DNA from: Pseudomonas sp. TH43
GTDB taxonomy: Bacteria; Pseudomonadota; Gammaproteobacteria; Pseudomonadales; Pseudomonadaceae
NCBI RefSeq assembly: GCF_016650635.1
Contig: NZ_JAEKFI010000004.1
Location: forward strand, 124,001 to 188,000
Length of the DNA stretch: 64,000 bases
Reading direction: 5' to 3'
Part shown: positions 41,397 to 50,759 of the stretch, piece after piece
How positions within the stretch are numbered: the stretch's first letter is position 1
How the letters are laid out: each line of letters starts with the position of its first letter
Position numbers and translations under genes: made by a program
Notes under the pieces: model-generated
Databases searched by the model: none
Told to the model about the DNA's origin: nothing
What the model saw: the letters and a program-made list of their open reading frames with translations, nothing else

Positions 41397-42398
41397 ATGA
41401 CTCTACGAATCGCAATCAATGGTTTTGGCCGCATCGGCCGTAATGTCCTACGCGCACTGTATACCCAAGGCTATCGACAGGATTTGCAGATCGTCGCCAT
41501 CAACGATTTGGGCGACAGCTCGATCAACGCTCATCTGCTCAAATACGACACCGTTCACGGCACATTCGACGCACAGGTCGAACATGACAACGAAAGCCTG
41601 ACGGTCAACGGCGACCGCATTGCAGTCAGCGCTATCCGCAACCCGGCCGAGTTGCCATGGGCTGCGGAAAAAATCGACGTGGTATTCGAATGCACCGGTC
41701 TCTTTACCGACCGGGCCAAAGCCGCTGCGCATATTACTGCCGGCGCACGCAAAGTGATCATCTCGGCACCGGCCAAAGGCGCCGACGCCACTGTGGTTTA
41801 CGGTGTGAACCACGACATTTTGCGCCAGTCGCACCAGATCATCTCCAACGCTTCGTGCACCACCAACTGCCTGGCGCCGGTGGCGCAGGTGCTGCACCGC
41901 GAGCTGGGAATCGAAAGCGGTCTGATGACCACGATTCATGCTTACACCAACGACCAGAACCTGACCGACGTCTACCACACCGACCCGTACCGCGCGCGTT
42001 CGGCCACGCAGAACATGATCCCGAGCAAGACCGGCGCCGCCGAAGCGGTGGGCCTGGTTCTGCCGGAGCTGGCGGGCAAACTGACCGGCATGGCCGTGCG
42101 GGTGCCGGTGATCAATGTGTCGCTGGTGGACCTGACCGTGCAACTGAAAAAAGAAGCCAGCGCCGAAGAAGTCAACGCGCTGATGAAAGCCGCGAGCCAG
42201 CATTCGAAAATTTTGGGTTACAACACGTTGCCGCTGGTTTCCAGTGACTTCAACCACAACCCGCTGTCGTCGATCTTCGACGCCAACCACACCAAATCCA
42301 GCGGCAAATTGCTGAAAGTACTGGCTTGGTACGACAACGAATGGGGCTTCTCCAACCGCATGCTGGATAACTGCCTGGCGCTGTGTAACGCGGAATAA
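41397..42398 (+). CDS. gap: Type I glyceraldehyde-3-phosphate dehydrogenase
   Basis: A 333-residue NAD-linked enzyme that oxidises glyceraldehyde 3-phosphate made by Eda. The Rossmann start is RIAINGFGRIGRN (about 4-16), and the catalytic cysteine lies in SNASCTTNCLAP (about 150-161), followed by HAYTNDQNL with the histidine. The ATG at 41397 matches the standard N-terminus; the longer frame into the operator region is not used. Divergent from edd and presumably de-repressed together with it. Confidence 0.95.
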   Translation: MTLRIAINGFGRIGRNVLRALYTQGYRQDLQIVAINDLGDSSINAHLLKYDTVHGTFDAQVEHDNESLTVNGDRIAVSAIRNPAELPWAAEKIDVVFECTGLFTDRAKAAAHITAGARKVIISAPAKGADATVVYGVNHDILRQSHQIISNASCTTNCLAPVAQVLHRELGIESGLMTTIHAYTNDQNLTDVYHTDPYRARSATQNMIPSKTGAAEAVGLVLPELAGKLTGMAVRVPVINVSLVDLTVQLKKEASAEEVNALMKAASQHSKILGYNTLPLVSSDFNHNPLSSIFDANHTKSSGKLLKVLAWYDNEWGFSNRMLDNCLALCNAE

Positions 42399-42411
42399 AT
42401 TCCCAATCCCA

Positions 42412-42502
42412 GTGGGAGCGAGCCTGCTCGCGAATACGATCTGTCATTCAACATTCATGTTGGCTTATACAGCGCTTTCGCGAGCACCCCACCTCCCACA
42501 GG
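42412..42502. repeat. REP pair, family B, after gap
   Basis: GTGGGAGCGAGCCTGCTCGC and the facing, partly altered TTTCGCGAGCACCCCACCTC arms. The right arm has lost several bases of the consensus. Confidence 0.8.
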
Positions 42503-42543
42503 TTTTCGATTTCAATTCAAAATCAAGGCTTGACCAAACGGGC

Positions 42544-42563
42544 AGATGATAAGCATTATCATT
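42544..42563. promoter_or_regulatory. Fur box ahead of the haem-uptake sigma factor
   Basis: ATGATAA-GCA-TTATCAT is a perfect inverted repeat (42546-42562) and closely matches the consensus GATAATGATAATCATTATC. It lies about 27 bases before the sigma factor GTG, so iron-loaded Fur should silence the whole locus. Confidence 0.88.
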
Positions 42564-42588
42564 CGCTCGAAATGGATCAGGTTCCCCC

Positions 42589-43107
42589 GTGAGTCAATCG
42601 CGCTTCAACCACGTCTTCCTCACCCAGCGCACCTCACTTCTGCGCACGCTGGAACGGATGGTCAACAATCACAGCACCGCTGAAGACCTGCTGCAGGAAA
42701 CCTACCTGCGCGTGACGCGGGCGCTGAGCGAGCGGGCCATCGATCATCTTGAACCCTTTGTTTTCCAGACTGCGCGCAATCTGGCCCTGGACCATTTGCG
42801 TGCGCGCAAGATTCATTCACGGACGATGGTTGACGACGTCCCGCAGGATGTCGTGCACAGCATTGCCGCCCCCGCCAGCAGCGCCGAAGACGCCGCCCAC
42901 GCCGAACAGATGCTGGAGCGCTTGAACGTGAGCCTCAGTGAACTCAGCGCCCGTCAGCAGCAGATTTTCATCCTCAGCCGCCTGCACGGGCACAGCTATC
43001 AGGAAATCGCCGATGAACTGAGCGTTTCCCTCAGCACCGTGCAGAAAGAATTGAAACTGATCATGTCCATTTGCATTGGCGTTGCCGAACGCCTGAATGG
43101 CGACTGA
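42589..43107 (+). CDS. ECF sigma factor of haem uptake (HxuI/FecI-like)
   Basis: A 172-residue iron-starvation sigma factor. Region 2 (about 10-75) has RMVNNHSTAEDLLQETYLRV and region 4 (about 115-165) has LSARQQQIFILSRLHGHSYQEIADELSVSLSTVQKEL. It starts at GTG and lies behind a Fur box. The next genes are its FecR-like anti-sigma factor and a TonB-dependent receptor with a signalling domain, the standard cell-surface signalling set. The order matches hxuI-hxuR-hxuA of P. aeruginosa, so it probably drives the receptor gene. Confidence 0.9.
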   Translation: MSQSRFNHVFLTQRTSLLRTLERMVNNHSTAEDLLQETYLRVTRALSERAIDHLEPFVFQTARNLALDHLRARKIHSRTMVDDVPQDVVHSIAAPASSAEDAAHAEQMLERLNVSLSELSARQQQIFILSRLHGHSYQEIADELSVSLSTVQKELKLIMSICIGVAERLNGD

Positions 43108-43222
43108 ACGATCCGGCACACATCAGGATCGACTGCACTGATCATTGGGCTTTGTTACCCTTGCCCGACTTTACGCTTCACTTAAAAAAACAGCCGTGCG
43201 CAGACACCGCCGAGGAAACACC

Positions 43223-44188
43223 GTGACGGACACCCACCGCTCGCCTTCGCCAGACTCGGCGCAGGACGCTGCAAACGCAATGGACCAGGCGCTGGACTGG
43301 CTCATCGTGCTCGGCAGCCCGGACGAGGAACAGACCCGGCAGTTCCATGCCTGGCTGGCGGCTGATCCCTTGAATGCCGAGGCGTTCACCAAGGCGCAGG
43401 CGATCTGGGACGGCCCGCAAGTCGCCCAGTGCGCGCAAAGCTTGGCGTTGAAACCGGCGAAAGTCACCTTCCTCCGACGCTTGCGCCCGCACTGGAAACC
43501 GCTGGCCACCGCGGCGGTGCTGGTTCTCGGTCTGTTCAGTTTCAGTAATTTGCCGATGCGCCTTCAGGCCGATCATCTGACCGTGGTCGGTGAGCGCCAG
43601 CGCCTGCAACTGGAGGACGGCTCGAAAGTCCTGCTCAACACCAACTCCGCATTCTCCAGCACCATCAACGATCAACAGCGCGTCGCGCGGCTGTACCAGG
43701 GCGAAGCATTTTTCGAAGTGGCTGGCAGCCGCAATCAACCGCTGGAAATCGATGCCGGCCCGGTCAAGGCCAGCGTGCGCGACACCGCATTCGCCGTGCG
43801 TTATCTCGATGGCGTGGCGCAGGTCAACGTGCAACGCGGCGATGTCGATTTGCGCGCGACGCACAACGATAGCCACGTGCGCTTGTCGGCGGGGGAAAGC
43901 ATTCGCATCGGCCCTAACGGTTTCGACCGCCCGGCCAAACTCGATGCCGCCACTGATCTGGCCTGGGTACAGGGCCGACTGGTGTTCGAGAACTGCCCGT
44001 TGAACCAGGTGCTGGCCGAACTGCGCCGCTACTATCCGGGCTGGATCATCAACAACAACGAGCAATTGGCCGACGTCGCCGTGACCGGCAATTACCGCCT
44101 CGATCAACCGCTCGACGTCGTCCGCTCCCTCGCCCACATCACCTCCGCGCGCTTGCAGGAATTCCCCGCGCTGGTGATCTTGAACTAA
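43223..44188 (+). CDS. FecR-family anti-sigma factor (HxuR-like)
   Basis: A 321-residue inner-membrane regulator. The cytoplasmic part (about 15-90) carries the DUF4880 pattern ALDWLIVLGSPDEEQTRQFHAWL; one membrane segment lies near 95-112 (PLATAAVLVLGLFSF); the periplasmic FecR domain follows, with LEDGSKVLLNTNSAFS and YQGEAFFEVAG. It would hold the sigma factor until the receptor binds ligand. GAGGAA lies 8 bases before the GTG at 43223, which I prefer to a start 26 codons upstream that would overlap no conserved sequence. Confidence 0.9.
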   Translation: MTDTHRSPSPDSAQDAANAMDQALDWLIVLGSPDEEQTRQFHAWLAADPLNAEAFTKAQAIWDGPQVAQCAQSLALKPAKVTFLRRLRPHWKPLATAAVLVLGLFSFSNLPMRLQADHLTVVGERQRLQLEDGSKVLLNTNSAFSSTINDQQRVARLYQGEAFFEVAGSRNQPLEIDAGPVKASVRDTAFAVRYLDGVAQVNVQRGDVDLRATHNDSHVRLSAGESIRIGPNGFDRPAKLDAATDLAWVQGRLVFENCPLNQVLAELRRYYPGWIINNNEQLADVAVTGNYRLDQPLDVVRSLAHITSARLQEFPALVILN

Positions 44189-44206
44189 ATGAGAATTATT
44201 TTTACT
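44188..44206 (+). promoter_or_regulatory. Possible second Fur-like site before the receptor gene
   Basis: AATGAGAATTATTTTTACT begins at the stop of the anti-sigma gene. The left half AATGAGAAT is a good Fur half-site and the right half is poor. The receptor promoter for its own sigma factor should lie in the following 100 bases. Confidence 0.35.
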
Positions 44207-44310
44207 CGATAGCCGAAGCAGGTACGTCTAGTTATAGCCAATGCAATTGATTCGCATCACGCGATGCCAATCTGCACCTATAAAGATTCGTGCGACACGG
44301 AGCGCTATCG

Positions 44311-46896
44311 ATGTCCTCACGCCTTACCCGCCAGACCTCTTCCCCTTCCCGCGTATTGTCGCTGCTGACCGCTGCCATCCTCATGGCCGGCACCGCACCG
44401 CTGATGGCTGCCACCGAGCAACCCGCGCGCAACATGGGTGATTACTCGTTCTCCATCAGCCAGCAACCGCTGGTGTCGGCGCTCAATGCCTTCACCGCCG
44501 TCACCGGTTGGCAAGTCGGCCTGCCGGCAGAACTGGGTCAAGGCGTCTCGTCGCCGGGCGTGCGCGGCTCGCTGCCACCGGAAAAAGCCCTGGAGCGCCT
44601 GTTGGTGGGGACCAACCTGAGCTTCCGCAAGCTGAGCAACAACAACGTCGTGCTGGAAAAACGCAACAACAGCGGCACCCTCAATCTTGATCAGGTGACC
44701 ATCAGCGCTACCCGTCAGGAACAGTCGGTCAGCAGCGTGCCGGCCAGCGTTACCGTGCAGACCCGCGAGGATCTGGACCGCAACAACGTCAACACGATCA
44801 AGGATCTGGTGCGTTACGAGCCGGGGGTTTCGGTCGGCGGTGCCGGTCAGCGTGGCGGTATCAGCGGCTACAACATCCGCGGTATCGACGGCGACCGCAT
44901 TCTCACTCAGGTTGACGGTGTCGAAATACCGGACGGTTTCTTCAACGGTCCCTACGCCAAGACCCAGCGCAATTACGTCGACCCGGAAATCGTCAAACGC
45001 GTGGAAATTCTTCGCGGCCCAGCCTCGGTGCTGTACGGCAGCAACGCCATCGGCGGCGCCGTCAGCTACTACACCCTCGACGCCGACGACATCATCAAAC
45101 CGGGCAAAGACGTCGGCGCGCGGCTGAAAACCGGCTACAGCTCCGCCGATGAGAGCTGGCTGAAATCCGCCACCGTCGCCGGCCGTGCCGAGCAGTTCGA
45201 CGGTTTGCTGCATTACAGCCAGCGCGACGGCCACGAAACCGATTCCTACGGCAGCAACAACGGCACTGGCCTTGAGCGCACCGCCGCCAACCCGGAAGAC
45301 GTCAAAGCCACCAACGTGCTGGCCAAGATCGGCTGGAACTACAACGAAGATTCACGCCTGGGCCTGACCTACGAAAAGTACAAGGATGATCGCGACACCG
45401 ATCAGAAAAGTGCCTACGGCGGCCCGTATTTCAACGGTGCCCCGACAATCCCGAACAGCATGCTGCCCGGCGGCATGTACCAGTGGCGCACCGGCAACGA
45501 CACCATCACCCGTGAACGTTTCGGCATCGAGCACCGCTTTGCTCTCGACAGCCTGCTGGTCGACAACGTGAAGTGGAGCCTTAATCACCAGATCGCCAAA
45601 ACCGATCAGAGTACCGAAGAGTTCTACTACCCGATGTCGCGTAAAGTGTTGCGCACCCGCGACACGATTTATGAAGAAAAACAGTGGGTCTTCGACGCGC
45701 AACTGGACAAGGCGTTCGCCATCGGCGACACCGATCACGTGCTGACTTACGGCACCACCATCAAGCAGCAGAAAGTCACCGGTTCGCGCAGTGGCAACGG
45801 CACCTGTGTCGCAGTCCTCGGCAGTTGCCGCCAGATCGGCGCGGTCAGTCCGGCGGATGTATTGAAGAAGGCCAGCGACTTCCCCGACCCGACCATCAAT
45901 ACCTATAGCCTGTTTGCCCAGGATCAGATCAGTTGGAACAACTGGACCTTCCTGCCAGGCCTGCGCTACGACTACACGCAGCTCAAGCCGCACATCACCG
46001 AGGAATTCCTCAACACCGTGGCGGCGGATGGCCAGGGCACGGTCAGCGACGAGAACAAGACCTGGCACAAAGTCTCGCCGAAATTCGGCCTGACCTACGC
46101 CCTGACCGAGAACTACACCTGGTACGGTCAATACGCCGAAGGCTTCCGCACCCCGACGGCGAAAGCGCTGTACGGTCGTTTCGAAAACAGCACCACCGGC
46201 TACAACGTCGCGCCGAACCCGGACCTCGAACCGGAGAAGAGCAAAAGCTACGAAACCGGTCTGCGCGGCAACTTCGAACAAGGCTCGTTCGATGTGGCGG
46301 TGTTCTATAACAAGTACCGCGACTTCATCAACGAAGATGCCGTCACCCCCGGCTATAGCGAGCTGACCTTCCAGTCGAGCAACATCAAGCACGCGACCAT
46401 CAAGGGTGCGGAAGTCAAAGGTCGTCTGAACCTGGACTCCTTTGGCGCCCCGCAAGGCCTCTACACCCAAGGCTCGATTGCCTACGCCTACGGTCGCAAC
46501 AACGACAACGGCGAGCCGCTCAACAGCGTCAACCCGCTGACCGGCGTGTTCGGCCTGGGTTACGACCAGGACAACTACGGCGGCCTGCTGAGCTGGACCA
46601 TGGTGAAGAAAAAGGATCGCGTCGACGACAGCAACTTCAAGTCGCCGGATGGCGTCAGCAATCAGTTCAAGTCGCCAGGCTTCGGCATTCTTGATCTGGC
46701 CGGGTACTACAAAGTCACCGACGACGTCACCGTCAGCGGCGGCATTTACAACCTGACCGACAAGAAATACTGGCTGTGGGATGACGTGCGCGGATACGAC
46801 AGCGTCGGCGAGGCCTCGGTCACACAACCGGCCAACCTTGACCGCCTGACCCAGCCGGGCCGCAACTTCGCGATCAACCTGATCTGGGACATCTGA
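44311..46896 (+). CDS. TonB-dependent haem/haemoprotein receptor with signalling domain (HxuA-like)
   Basis: An 861-residue outer membrane receptor. The signal peptide ends near residue 36 (AGTAPLMA). A STN signalling domain follows (about 45-105: SFSISQQPLVSALNAFTAVTGW), which talks to the FecR protein. The plug (about 115-240) has VSVGGAGQRGGISGYNIRGI and RGPASVLYGSNAIGG; the rest is a 22-strand barrel ending FAINLIWDI. The FRTP and NPDL words near 608 and 632 correspond to the FRAP/NPNL pair of haem receptors, but no histidine lies between them. The gene precedes haem oxygenase, supporting haem as cargo. ACGGAG precedes the ATG. Confidence 0.9.
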   Translation: MSSRLTRQTSSPSRVLSLLTAAILMAGTAPLMAATEQPARNMGDYSFSISQQPLVSALNAFTAVTGWQVGLPAELGQGVSSPGVRGSLPPEKALERLLVGTNLSFRKLSNNNVVLEKRNNSGTLNLDQVTISATRQEQSVSSVPASVTVQTREDLDRNNVNTIKDLVRYEPGVSVGGAGQRGGISGYNIRGIDGDRILTQVDGVEIPDGFFNGPYAKTQRNYVDPEIVKRVEILRGPASVLYGSNAIGGAVSYYTLDADDIIKPGKDVGARLKTGYSSADESWLKSATVAGRAEQFDGLLHYSQRDGHETDSYGSNNGTGLERTAANPEDVKATNVLAKIGWNYNEDSRLGLTYEKYKDDRDTDQKSAYGGPYFNGAPTIPNSMLPGGMYQWRTGNDTITRERFGIEHRFALDSLLVDNVKWSLNHQIAKTDQSTEEFYYPMSRKVLRTRDTIYEEKQWVFDAQLDKAFAIGDTDHVLTYGTTIKQQKVTGSRSGNGTCVAVLGSCRQIGAVSPADVLKKASDFPDPTINTYSLFAQDQISWNNWTFLPGLRYDYTQLKPHITEEFLNTVAADGQGTVSDENKTWHKVSPKFGLTYALTENYTWYGQYAEGFRTPTAKALYGRFENSTTGYNVAPNPDLEPEKSKSYETGLRGNFEQGSFDVAVFYNKYRDFINEDAVTPGYSELTFQSSNIKHATIKGAEVKGRLNLDSFGAPQGLYTQGSIAYAYGRNNDNGEPLNSVNPLTGVFGLGYDQDNYGGLLSWTMVKKKDRVDDSNFKSPDGVSNQFKSPGFGILDLAGYYKVTDDVTVSGGIYNLTDKKYWLWDDVRGYDSVGEASVTQPANLDRLTQPGRNFAINLIWDI

Positions 46897-46905
46897 TCCG
46901 GTCGA

Positions 46906-46947
46906 CCTCACTGCGCGTGTTGACTCACCGCGCAGTGAGGTTTTTTT
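46906..46947 (+). terminator. Rho-independent terminator after the receptor gene
   Basis: CCTCACTGCGCG and CGCGCAGTGAGG form a 12-base stem with an 11-base loop, followed by seven T residues. It separates the receptor message from haem oxygenase, which must have its own promoter or depend on read-through. Confidence 0.9.
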
Positions 46948-47008
46948 ACGCTCTGGCGTGATGTGGTTCGTCTCGTTAACAAGCGCCTCTTTTTCTCAAG
47001 GACTCCTC

Positions 47009-47617
47009 ATGACAGCTCAAGACACCGAACAACGCCCTGCCCTGCGTTCGCAACGCTTGAACCAGATCACCAACGAGCCGCACACCAAGCTCGATGCGCT
47101 GGTGAAGGCGCATGCGCCGTTCGAGACCCGCGCCAACTTCGCTCGTTTCGTCGTCGCGCAGTACTTGTTTCAGTCGGAACTGGTCGACTTGTACAACGAT
47201 GCCGAGTTGACCGCGATCGTGCCTGACCTGCCAGCGCGTTGCCGCGCCGAAGCGGCCAAGGCAGACCTCGCAGACTTGCACACCGAAGTCCCGGCGCCAG
47301 TGGCCGGCGCGGTGAAAAACCCGGGCAAGGCCCGTGCATTGGGCTGGATCTTCGTCTCCGAAGGTTCCAAGCTCGGCGCTGCATTCCTGATCAAACGCGC
47401 CGTGGCGCTGGAGTTGAGCGAAAACTTTGGCGCCCGTCACCTCGGCGAGCCAGAAGGTGGCCGTGCCGAAGGCTGGAAGAGCTTTGTCAGAACCCTCGAC
47501 TCGCTGCAGTTCACGGCCCAGGAAGAGGCTGAAGTCGAGCAAGGCGCGATTGACGCGTTCAACCGTTTCACCGTGCTGCTGGAACAGGCTTACGCCACAG
47601 AAGCCGAACCGGCCTGA
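47009..47617 (+). CDS. hemO: Biliverdin-producing haem oxygenase (HemO/PigA type)
   Basis: A 202-residue cytoplasmic enzyme that opens imported haem to biliverdin, CO and iron. The N-terminal LRSQRLNQITNEPHTKLDALV carries the proximal histidine, RANFARFVVAQYLFQSEL follows, and the distal-helix motif is ALGWIFVSEGSKLGAAFLIK (about 113-132). FGARHLGEPEGGRAEGWKSFV is also conserved in P. aeruginosa PigA (198 residues), whose delta-regioselective residues could be compared. The ATG at 47009 follows AAGGACTCCTC; the longer frame from 46958 is rejected. Confidence 0.93.
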   Translation: MTAQDTEQRPALRSQRLNQITNEPHTKLDALVKAHAPFETRANFARFVVAQYLFQSELVDLYNDAELTAIVPDLPARCRAEAAKADLADLHTEVPAPVAGAVKNPGKARALGWIFVSEGSKLGAAFLIKRAVALELSENFGARHLGEPEGGRAEGWKSFVRTLDSLQFTAQEEAEVEQGAIDAFNRFTVLLEQAYATEAEPA

Positions 47618-47626
47618 AGCAACACA

Positions 47627-47728
47627 CCCCTTGTCGGAGCAAGGCTTGCCCGCGAAGGCGTCAGCCCATTCAACATCACCGTTGACTGACCCGCCGCCTT
47701 CGCGGGCAAGCCTTGCTCCGACAAGGGG
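47627..47728. repeat. REP pair, family F (GGAGCAAGGCTTGCCCGCGAA type)
   Basis: CCCCTTGTCGGAGCAAGGCT with GCCCGCGAAGGCG on the left faces CCGCCTTCGCGGGCAAGCC and TTGCTCCGACAAGGGG on the right. The arms pair almost perfectly over about 33 bases. It lies between hemO and the ybaN-like gene. Confidence 0.9.
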
Positions 47729-47781
47729 CCGCGTAAGCCTGTAAGATCTCCATTCCGCTTCAGAAGCAATCCGCTGAGCCC

Positions 47782-48171
47782 ATGCCGCAACCAGCCTCCT
47801 CGAAACTCGCCCGCCTGCTGTTCGGCTTGTTGGCCTACGTCAGCCTCGGCATTGGCCTGATCGCCATCGTCGTGCCCGGCCTGCCGACCACCGAGTTCAT
47901 CCTTCTCGCCGCATGGGCCGCGACCCGCAGTTCGCCGCGCCTGAGTGCCTGGCTGGAAAACCATCGCCTGTTCGGGCCGATCCTCTTCAACTGGCGCAAC
48001 GGCAGGATCATTGCGCGCAAGGCCAAGGTCAGTGCCACGGTGAGCATGCTGCTGTGCGCGACCTTGATGCTGGTGATGCTCGATCACGGCTGGCCGGTTT
48101 ATCTGGCAATTGCCGGGATGAGTCTGGGCAACCTGTGGATCTGGTCGCGCCCGGAAACCCTATCCCCTTGA
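47782..48171 (+). CDS. YbaN-like inner membrane protein (DUF454)
   Basis: A 129-residue protein with three hydrophobic segments (about 10-34, 37-50 and 88-118). The family signature GLIAIVVPGLPTTEFILLAAW (about 24-44), then RSSPRLSAWLENHRLFGPIL and WRNGRIIARKAKV, is intact. Its function is unknown. The genes next to it suggest iron or haem stress, and I recall DUF454 genes near haem oxygenase in other pseudomonads. Confidence 0.87.
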   Translation: MPQPASSKLARLLFGLLAYVSLGIGLIAIVVPGLPTTEFILLAAWAATRSSPRLSAWLENHRLFGPILFNWRNGRIIARKAKVSATVSMLLCATLMLVMLDHGWPVYLAIAGMSLGNLWIWSRPETLSP

Positions 48172-48413
48172 TCCCCTCACCACAGCAAGGCTCAGGCCCG
48201 ATCAACACGCTGTGTCCCCCTGAAACTTCCCTGTAATTAATCGCCTTTTCAGCACAATCTCCTGCGCAAACGTTTAGCGCTGACCGTCCGTCGGCAGCCT
48301 GCTCATGCCCTCTCGCTTCTCGCCGATGAGCATTGAATGGCGCTGAATGGATTTGGCGAACCGGACCGTTCATGTCCGCATGCCACCCGTTTATTCATTC
48401 GCGAGATCGCCCC
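48172..48413. other. Intergenic region upstream of the chemoreceptor
   Basis: 242 bases with no recognisable repeat family or gene. It should hold the chemoreceptor promoter; I could not identify a sigma-28 type sequence with confidence. Confidence 0.4.
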
Positions 48414-50552
48414 ATGTTCGACGCTCTGTCCATTCGCCTGAAAATCGTTCTGCTCTCCGGTCTGTGCCTGCTCGGTGTGGTGGCGCTGATCGTCGGCATG
48501 AATATTTACCAGACTAACCAGAACGACGAACTGGTCAGCGACTCCAGCAGCAAAATGCTCACCGCCAGCGTGGAGAACCTGCTGCAAGCCAAAGCCGCCG
48601 AACAAGCCGTGCGCGTCCAGAAAACCTTCGGCGAAAGCCTGACGGTGATCACTGCGCTGGCCGACCAGATCAAGGACATGCGCGCGATGGCCACCAAGCG
48701 CTCGCTGGAGGCGGGCGCATTACGTGAAGAGTTGAACCTGAGCCTGAAAACCGCGTTCGAGCGCAACGACAAAGTCCTCGGCATCTGGCTCGCCTTTGAA
48801 CCGAACGGCCTTGACGGCAAGGACAGCGAGTTCGTCAACGACGCCGCCCGCCAATCCAACGAAGCCGGACGCTTCGCGACCTATTGGAGCCGCGCGGCCG
48901 GTTCCTCGCTGAACACGATCATGGTCGAAGAAGACCTGACCAAGACCACCCTCAGCGTCAGTGGCACGCCCTACAACAGCTGGTACACCTGCCCTCGCGA
49001 CAATAAACGAACCTGCTTGCTCGACCCGTACGCCGATACCGTCGGCACCAAGGAAATGCTCATGACGACCATTTCCGTACCGTTGATTGTCGATGGCAAA
49101 GCCATCGGTGTGGTCGGTGTCGACATCGCCCTCGATGCCCTGCAAGCGGCAGCAGTGGACTCGCAGCGCAACCTGTTCAACAACGCTGGGCACATGCTCA
49201 TCGTCTCTGGCAGTGGCGTCCTGGCTGCCGACAGCTCAGACGCTGCCAAGGTTGGCAAGAAGATCAGCGACACCCTTGGCGCCGATGGCAAGGACGTATT
49301 GCAATTGCTCGCCAGCAGCACGCCGAAAATCCTCGAACAGGGCGACCTGATTCGCGCCGTTTACCCGGTCGATCCGATTGGCAATTCGCGCGCCTGGGGC
49401 GTGGTCATCGACCTGCCGAAACAAGTGTTGCTGGCCGACTCGGTCAAGCTGCAAGCGGTACTCGACGACGCTCAGGAAACCGGCGTGATCACCGCCGTGT
49501 TGGTGGCTGTAGCCGCTGGTCTCATCGGCCTGCTGCTGATCTGGCTCACCGCTTCGGGCGTGACCCGGCCGATCAACAGCGTCGCCGAAATGCTCAAGAA
49601 CATTGCCAGTGGTGAGGGCGACCTGACCCAACGCCTGAACTACAAAAAGCAGGATGAATTGGGCGAACTGGTGAACTGGTTCAACCGTTTCCTCGACAAG
49701 CTGCAACCGACCATCGCGCAGATCAAACAAAGCATCACCGAAGCGCGCGGCACTGCCGACCAGTCTTCGGAGATCGCTCGGCAGACCAGTGAAGGCATGC
49801 AGGTGCAGTTCCGCGAGATCGATCAGGTGGCCACCGCGTCGAACGAGATGAGCGCCACCGCCCACGATGTCGCCAACAGCGCATCGAACGCTGCCAATGC
49901 CGCCAAAGGTGCCGACCAATCGGCCCGCGACGGCATGTCGATCATCGAGCGCAGCACCCGCGACATCAATCAACTGGCCGACGAAGTCAGCAAAGCAGTG
50001 ACCGAAGTCGAAGCGCTGGCGGTCAACAGCGAACAGATCGGCTCAGTGCTGGAAGTGATCCGCAGCATCGCCGAACAGACCAACCTGTTGGCGCTCAACG
50101 CGGCGATCGAAGCGGCCCGCGCCGGCGAGAGCGGACGTGGTTTCGCCGTGGTCGCTGACGAAGTGCGCAATCTGGCCAAGCGTACGCAGGATTCGGTGGA
50201 AGAGATTCGCGTGGTGATCGAACGCATCCAGACCGGCACCCGTGGCGTGGTCGCGACCATGCATTCGAGCCAGACCCAAGCGCACAACAACGCCGGGCAG
50301 ATCCGCCAGGCCGTCGATGCGCTGGGCAAGATCAGCGATGCGGTGACGGTGATCAGCGACATGAACCTGCAAATCGCCAGCGCCGCCGAGCAACAGAGTG
50401 CGGTGGCTGAGGAGGTCAACCGCAACGTCTCGGCGATTCGTACCGTGACCGAAACCCTGACCGGCCAGGCAACCGAATCGGCCGCGATCAGCAGCCAACT
50501 CAATGCACTGGCCAGTCAGCAGATGAAGCTGATGGACCAGTTCCGCGTGTAA
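48414..50552 (+). CDS. Methyl-accepting chemotaxis protein with large periplasmic sensor (dCache type)
   Basis: A 712-residue chemoreceptor. Membrane helices at about 12-34 and 360-382 enclose a periplasmic domain of about 325 residues, long enough for a double Cache module; the word GTPYNSWYTCPRDNKRTCL near 180 and ISVPLIVDGKAIGVVGVDIAL (about 223-243) fit it. A HAMP domain follows (about 383-436), then the signalling domain with EQTNLLALNAAIEAARAGESG (about 560-580) and an EEV-type methylation region. Many Pseudomonas dCache receptors bind amino acids; the ligand here is not known. The ATG at 48414 begins the first helix properly. Confidence 0.9.
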   Translation: MFDALSIRLKIVLLSGLCLLGVVALIVGMNIYQTNQNDELVSDSSSKMLTASVENLLQAKAAEQAVRVQKTFGESLTVITALADQIKDMRAMATKRSLEAGALREELNLSLKTAFERNDKVLGIWLAFEPNGLDGKDSEFVNDAARQSNEAGRFATYWSRAAGSSLNTIMVEEDLTKTTLSVSGTPYNSWYTCPRDNKRTCLLDPYADTVGTKEMLMTTISVPLIVDGKAIGVVGVDIALDALQAAAVDSQRNLFNNAGHMLIVSGSGVLAADSSDAAKVGKKISDTLGADGKDVLQLLASSTPKILEQGDLIRAVYPVDPIGNSRAWGVVIDLPKQVLLADSVKLQAVLDDAQETGVITAVLVAVAAGLIGLLLIWLTASGVTRPINSVAEMLKNIASGEGDLTQRLNYKKQDELGELVNWFNRFLDKLQPTIAQIKQSITEARGTADQSSEIARQTSEGMQVQFREIDQVATASNEMSATAHDVANSASNAANAAKGADQSARDGMSIIERSTRDINQLADEVSKAVTEVEALAVNSEQIGSVLEVIRSIAEQTNLLALNAAIEAARAGESGRGFAVVADEVRNLAKRTQDSVEEIRVVIERIQTGTRGVVATMHSSQTQAHNNAGQIRQAVDALGKISDAVTVISDMNLQIASAAEQQSAVAEEVNRNVSAIRTVTETLTGQATESAAISSQLNALASQQMKLMDQFRV

Positions 50553-50580
50553 TCACCGACCAAAAAATCACCACAAATCA

Positions 50581-50673
50581 CTGTGGGAGCTGGCTTGCCA
50601 GCGATGGCGGCAGATCAGTCGATAGATTGTTGACTGACACACCGCTATCGCTGGCAAGCCAGCTCCCACAGGG
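50581..50673. repeat. REP pair, family A, after the chemoreceptor
   Basis: CTGTGGGAGCTGGCTTGCCA and the facing ATCGCTGGCAAGCCAGCTCC arms around a 45-base spacer ending in ACACCGCT. Confidence 0.9.
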
Positions 50674-50759
50674 TCAAGTGGCAACTCTGGAATCGGGGGT
50701 TTCATCTAACCCATCGATTTTTTGCACTATCATCGCCCTCTCGTTCCGGAGGGCCTTTG

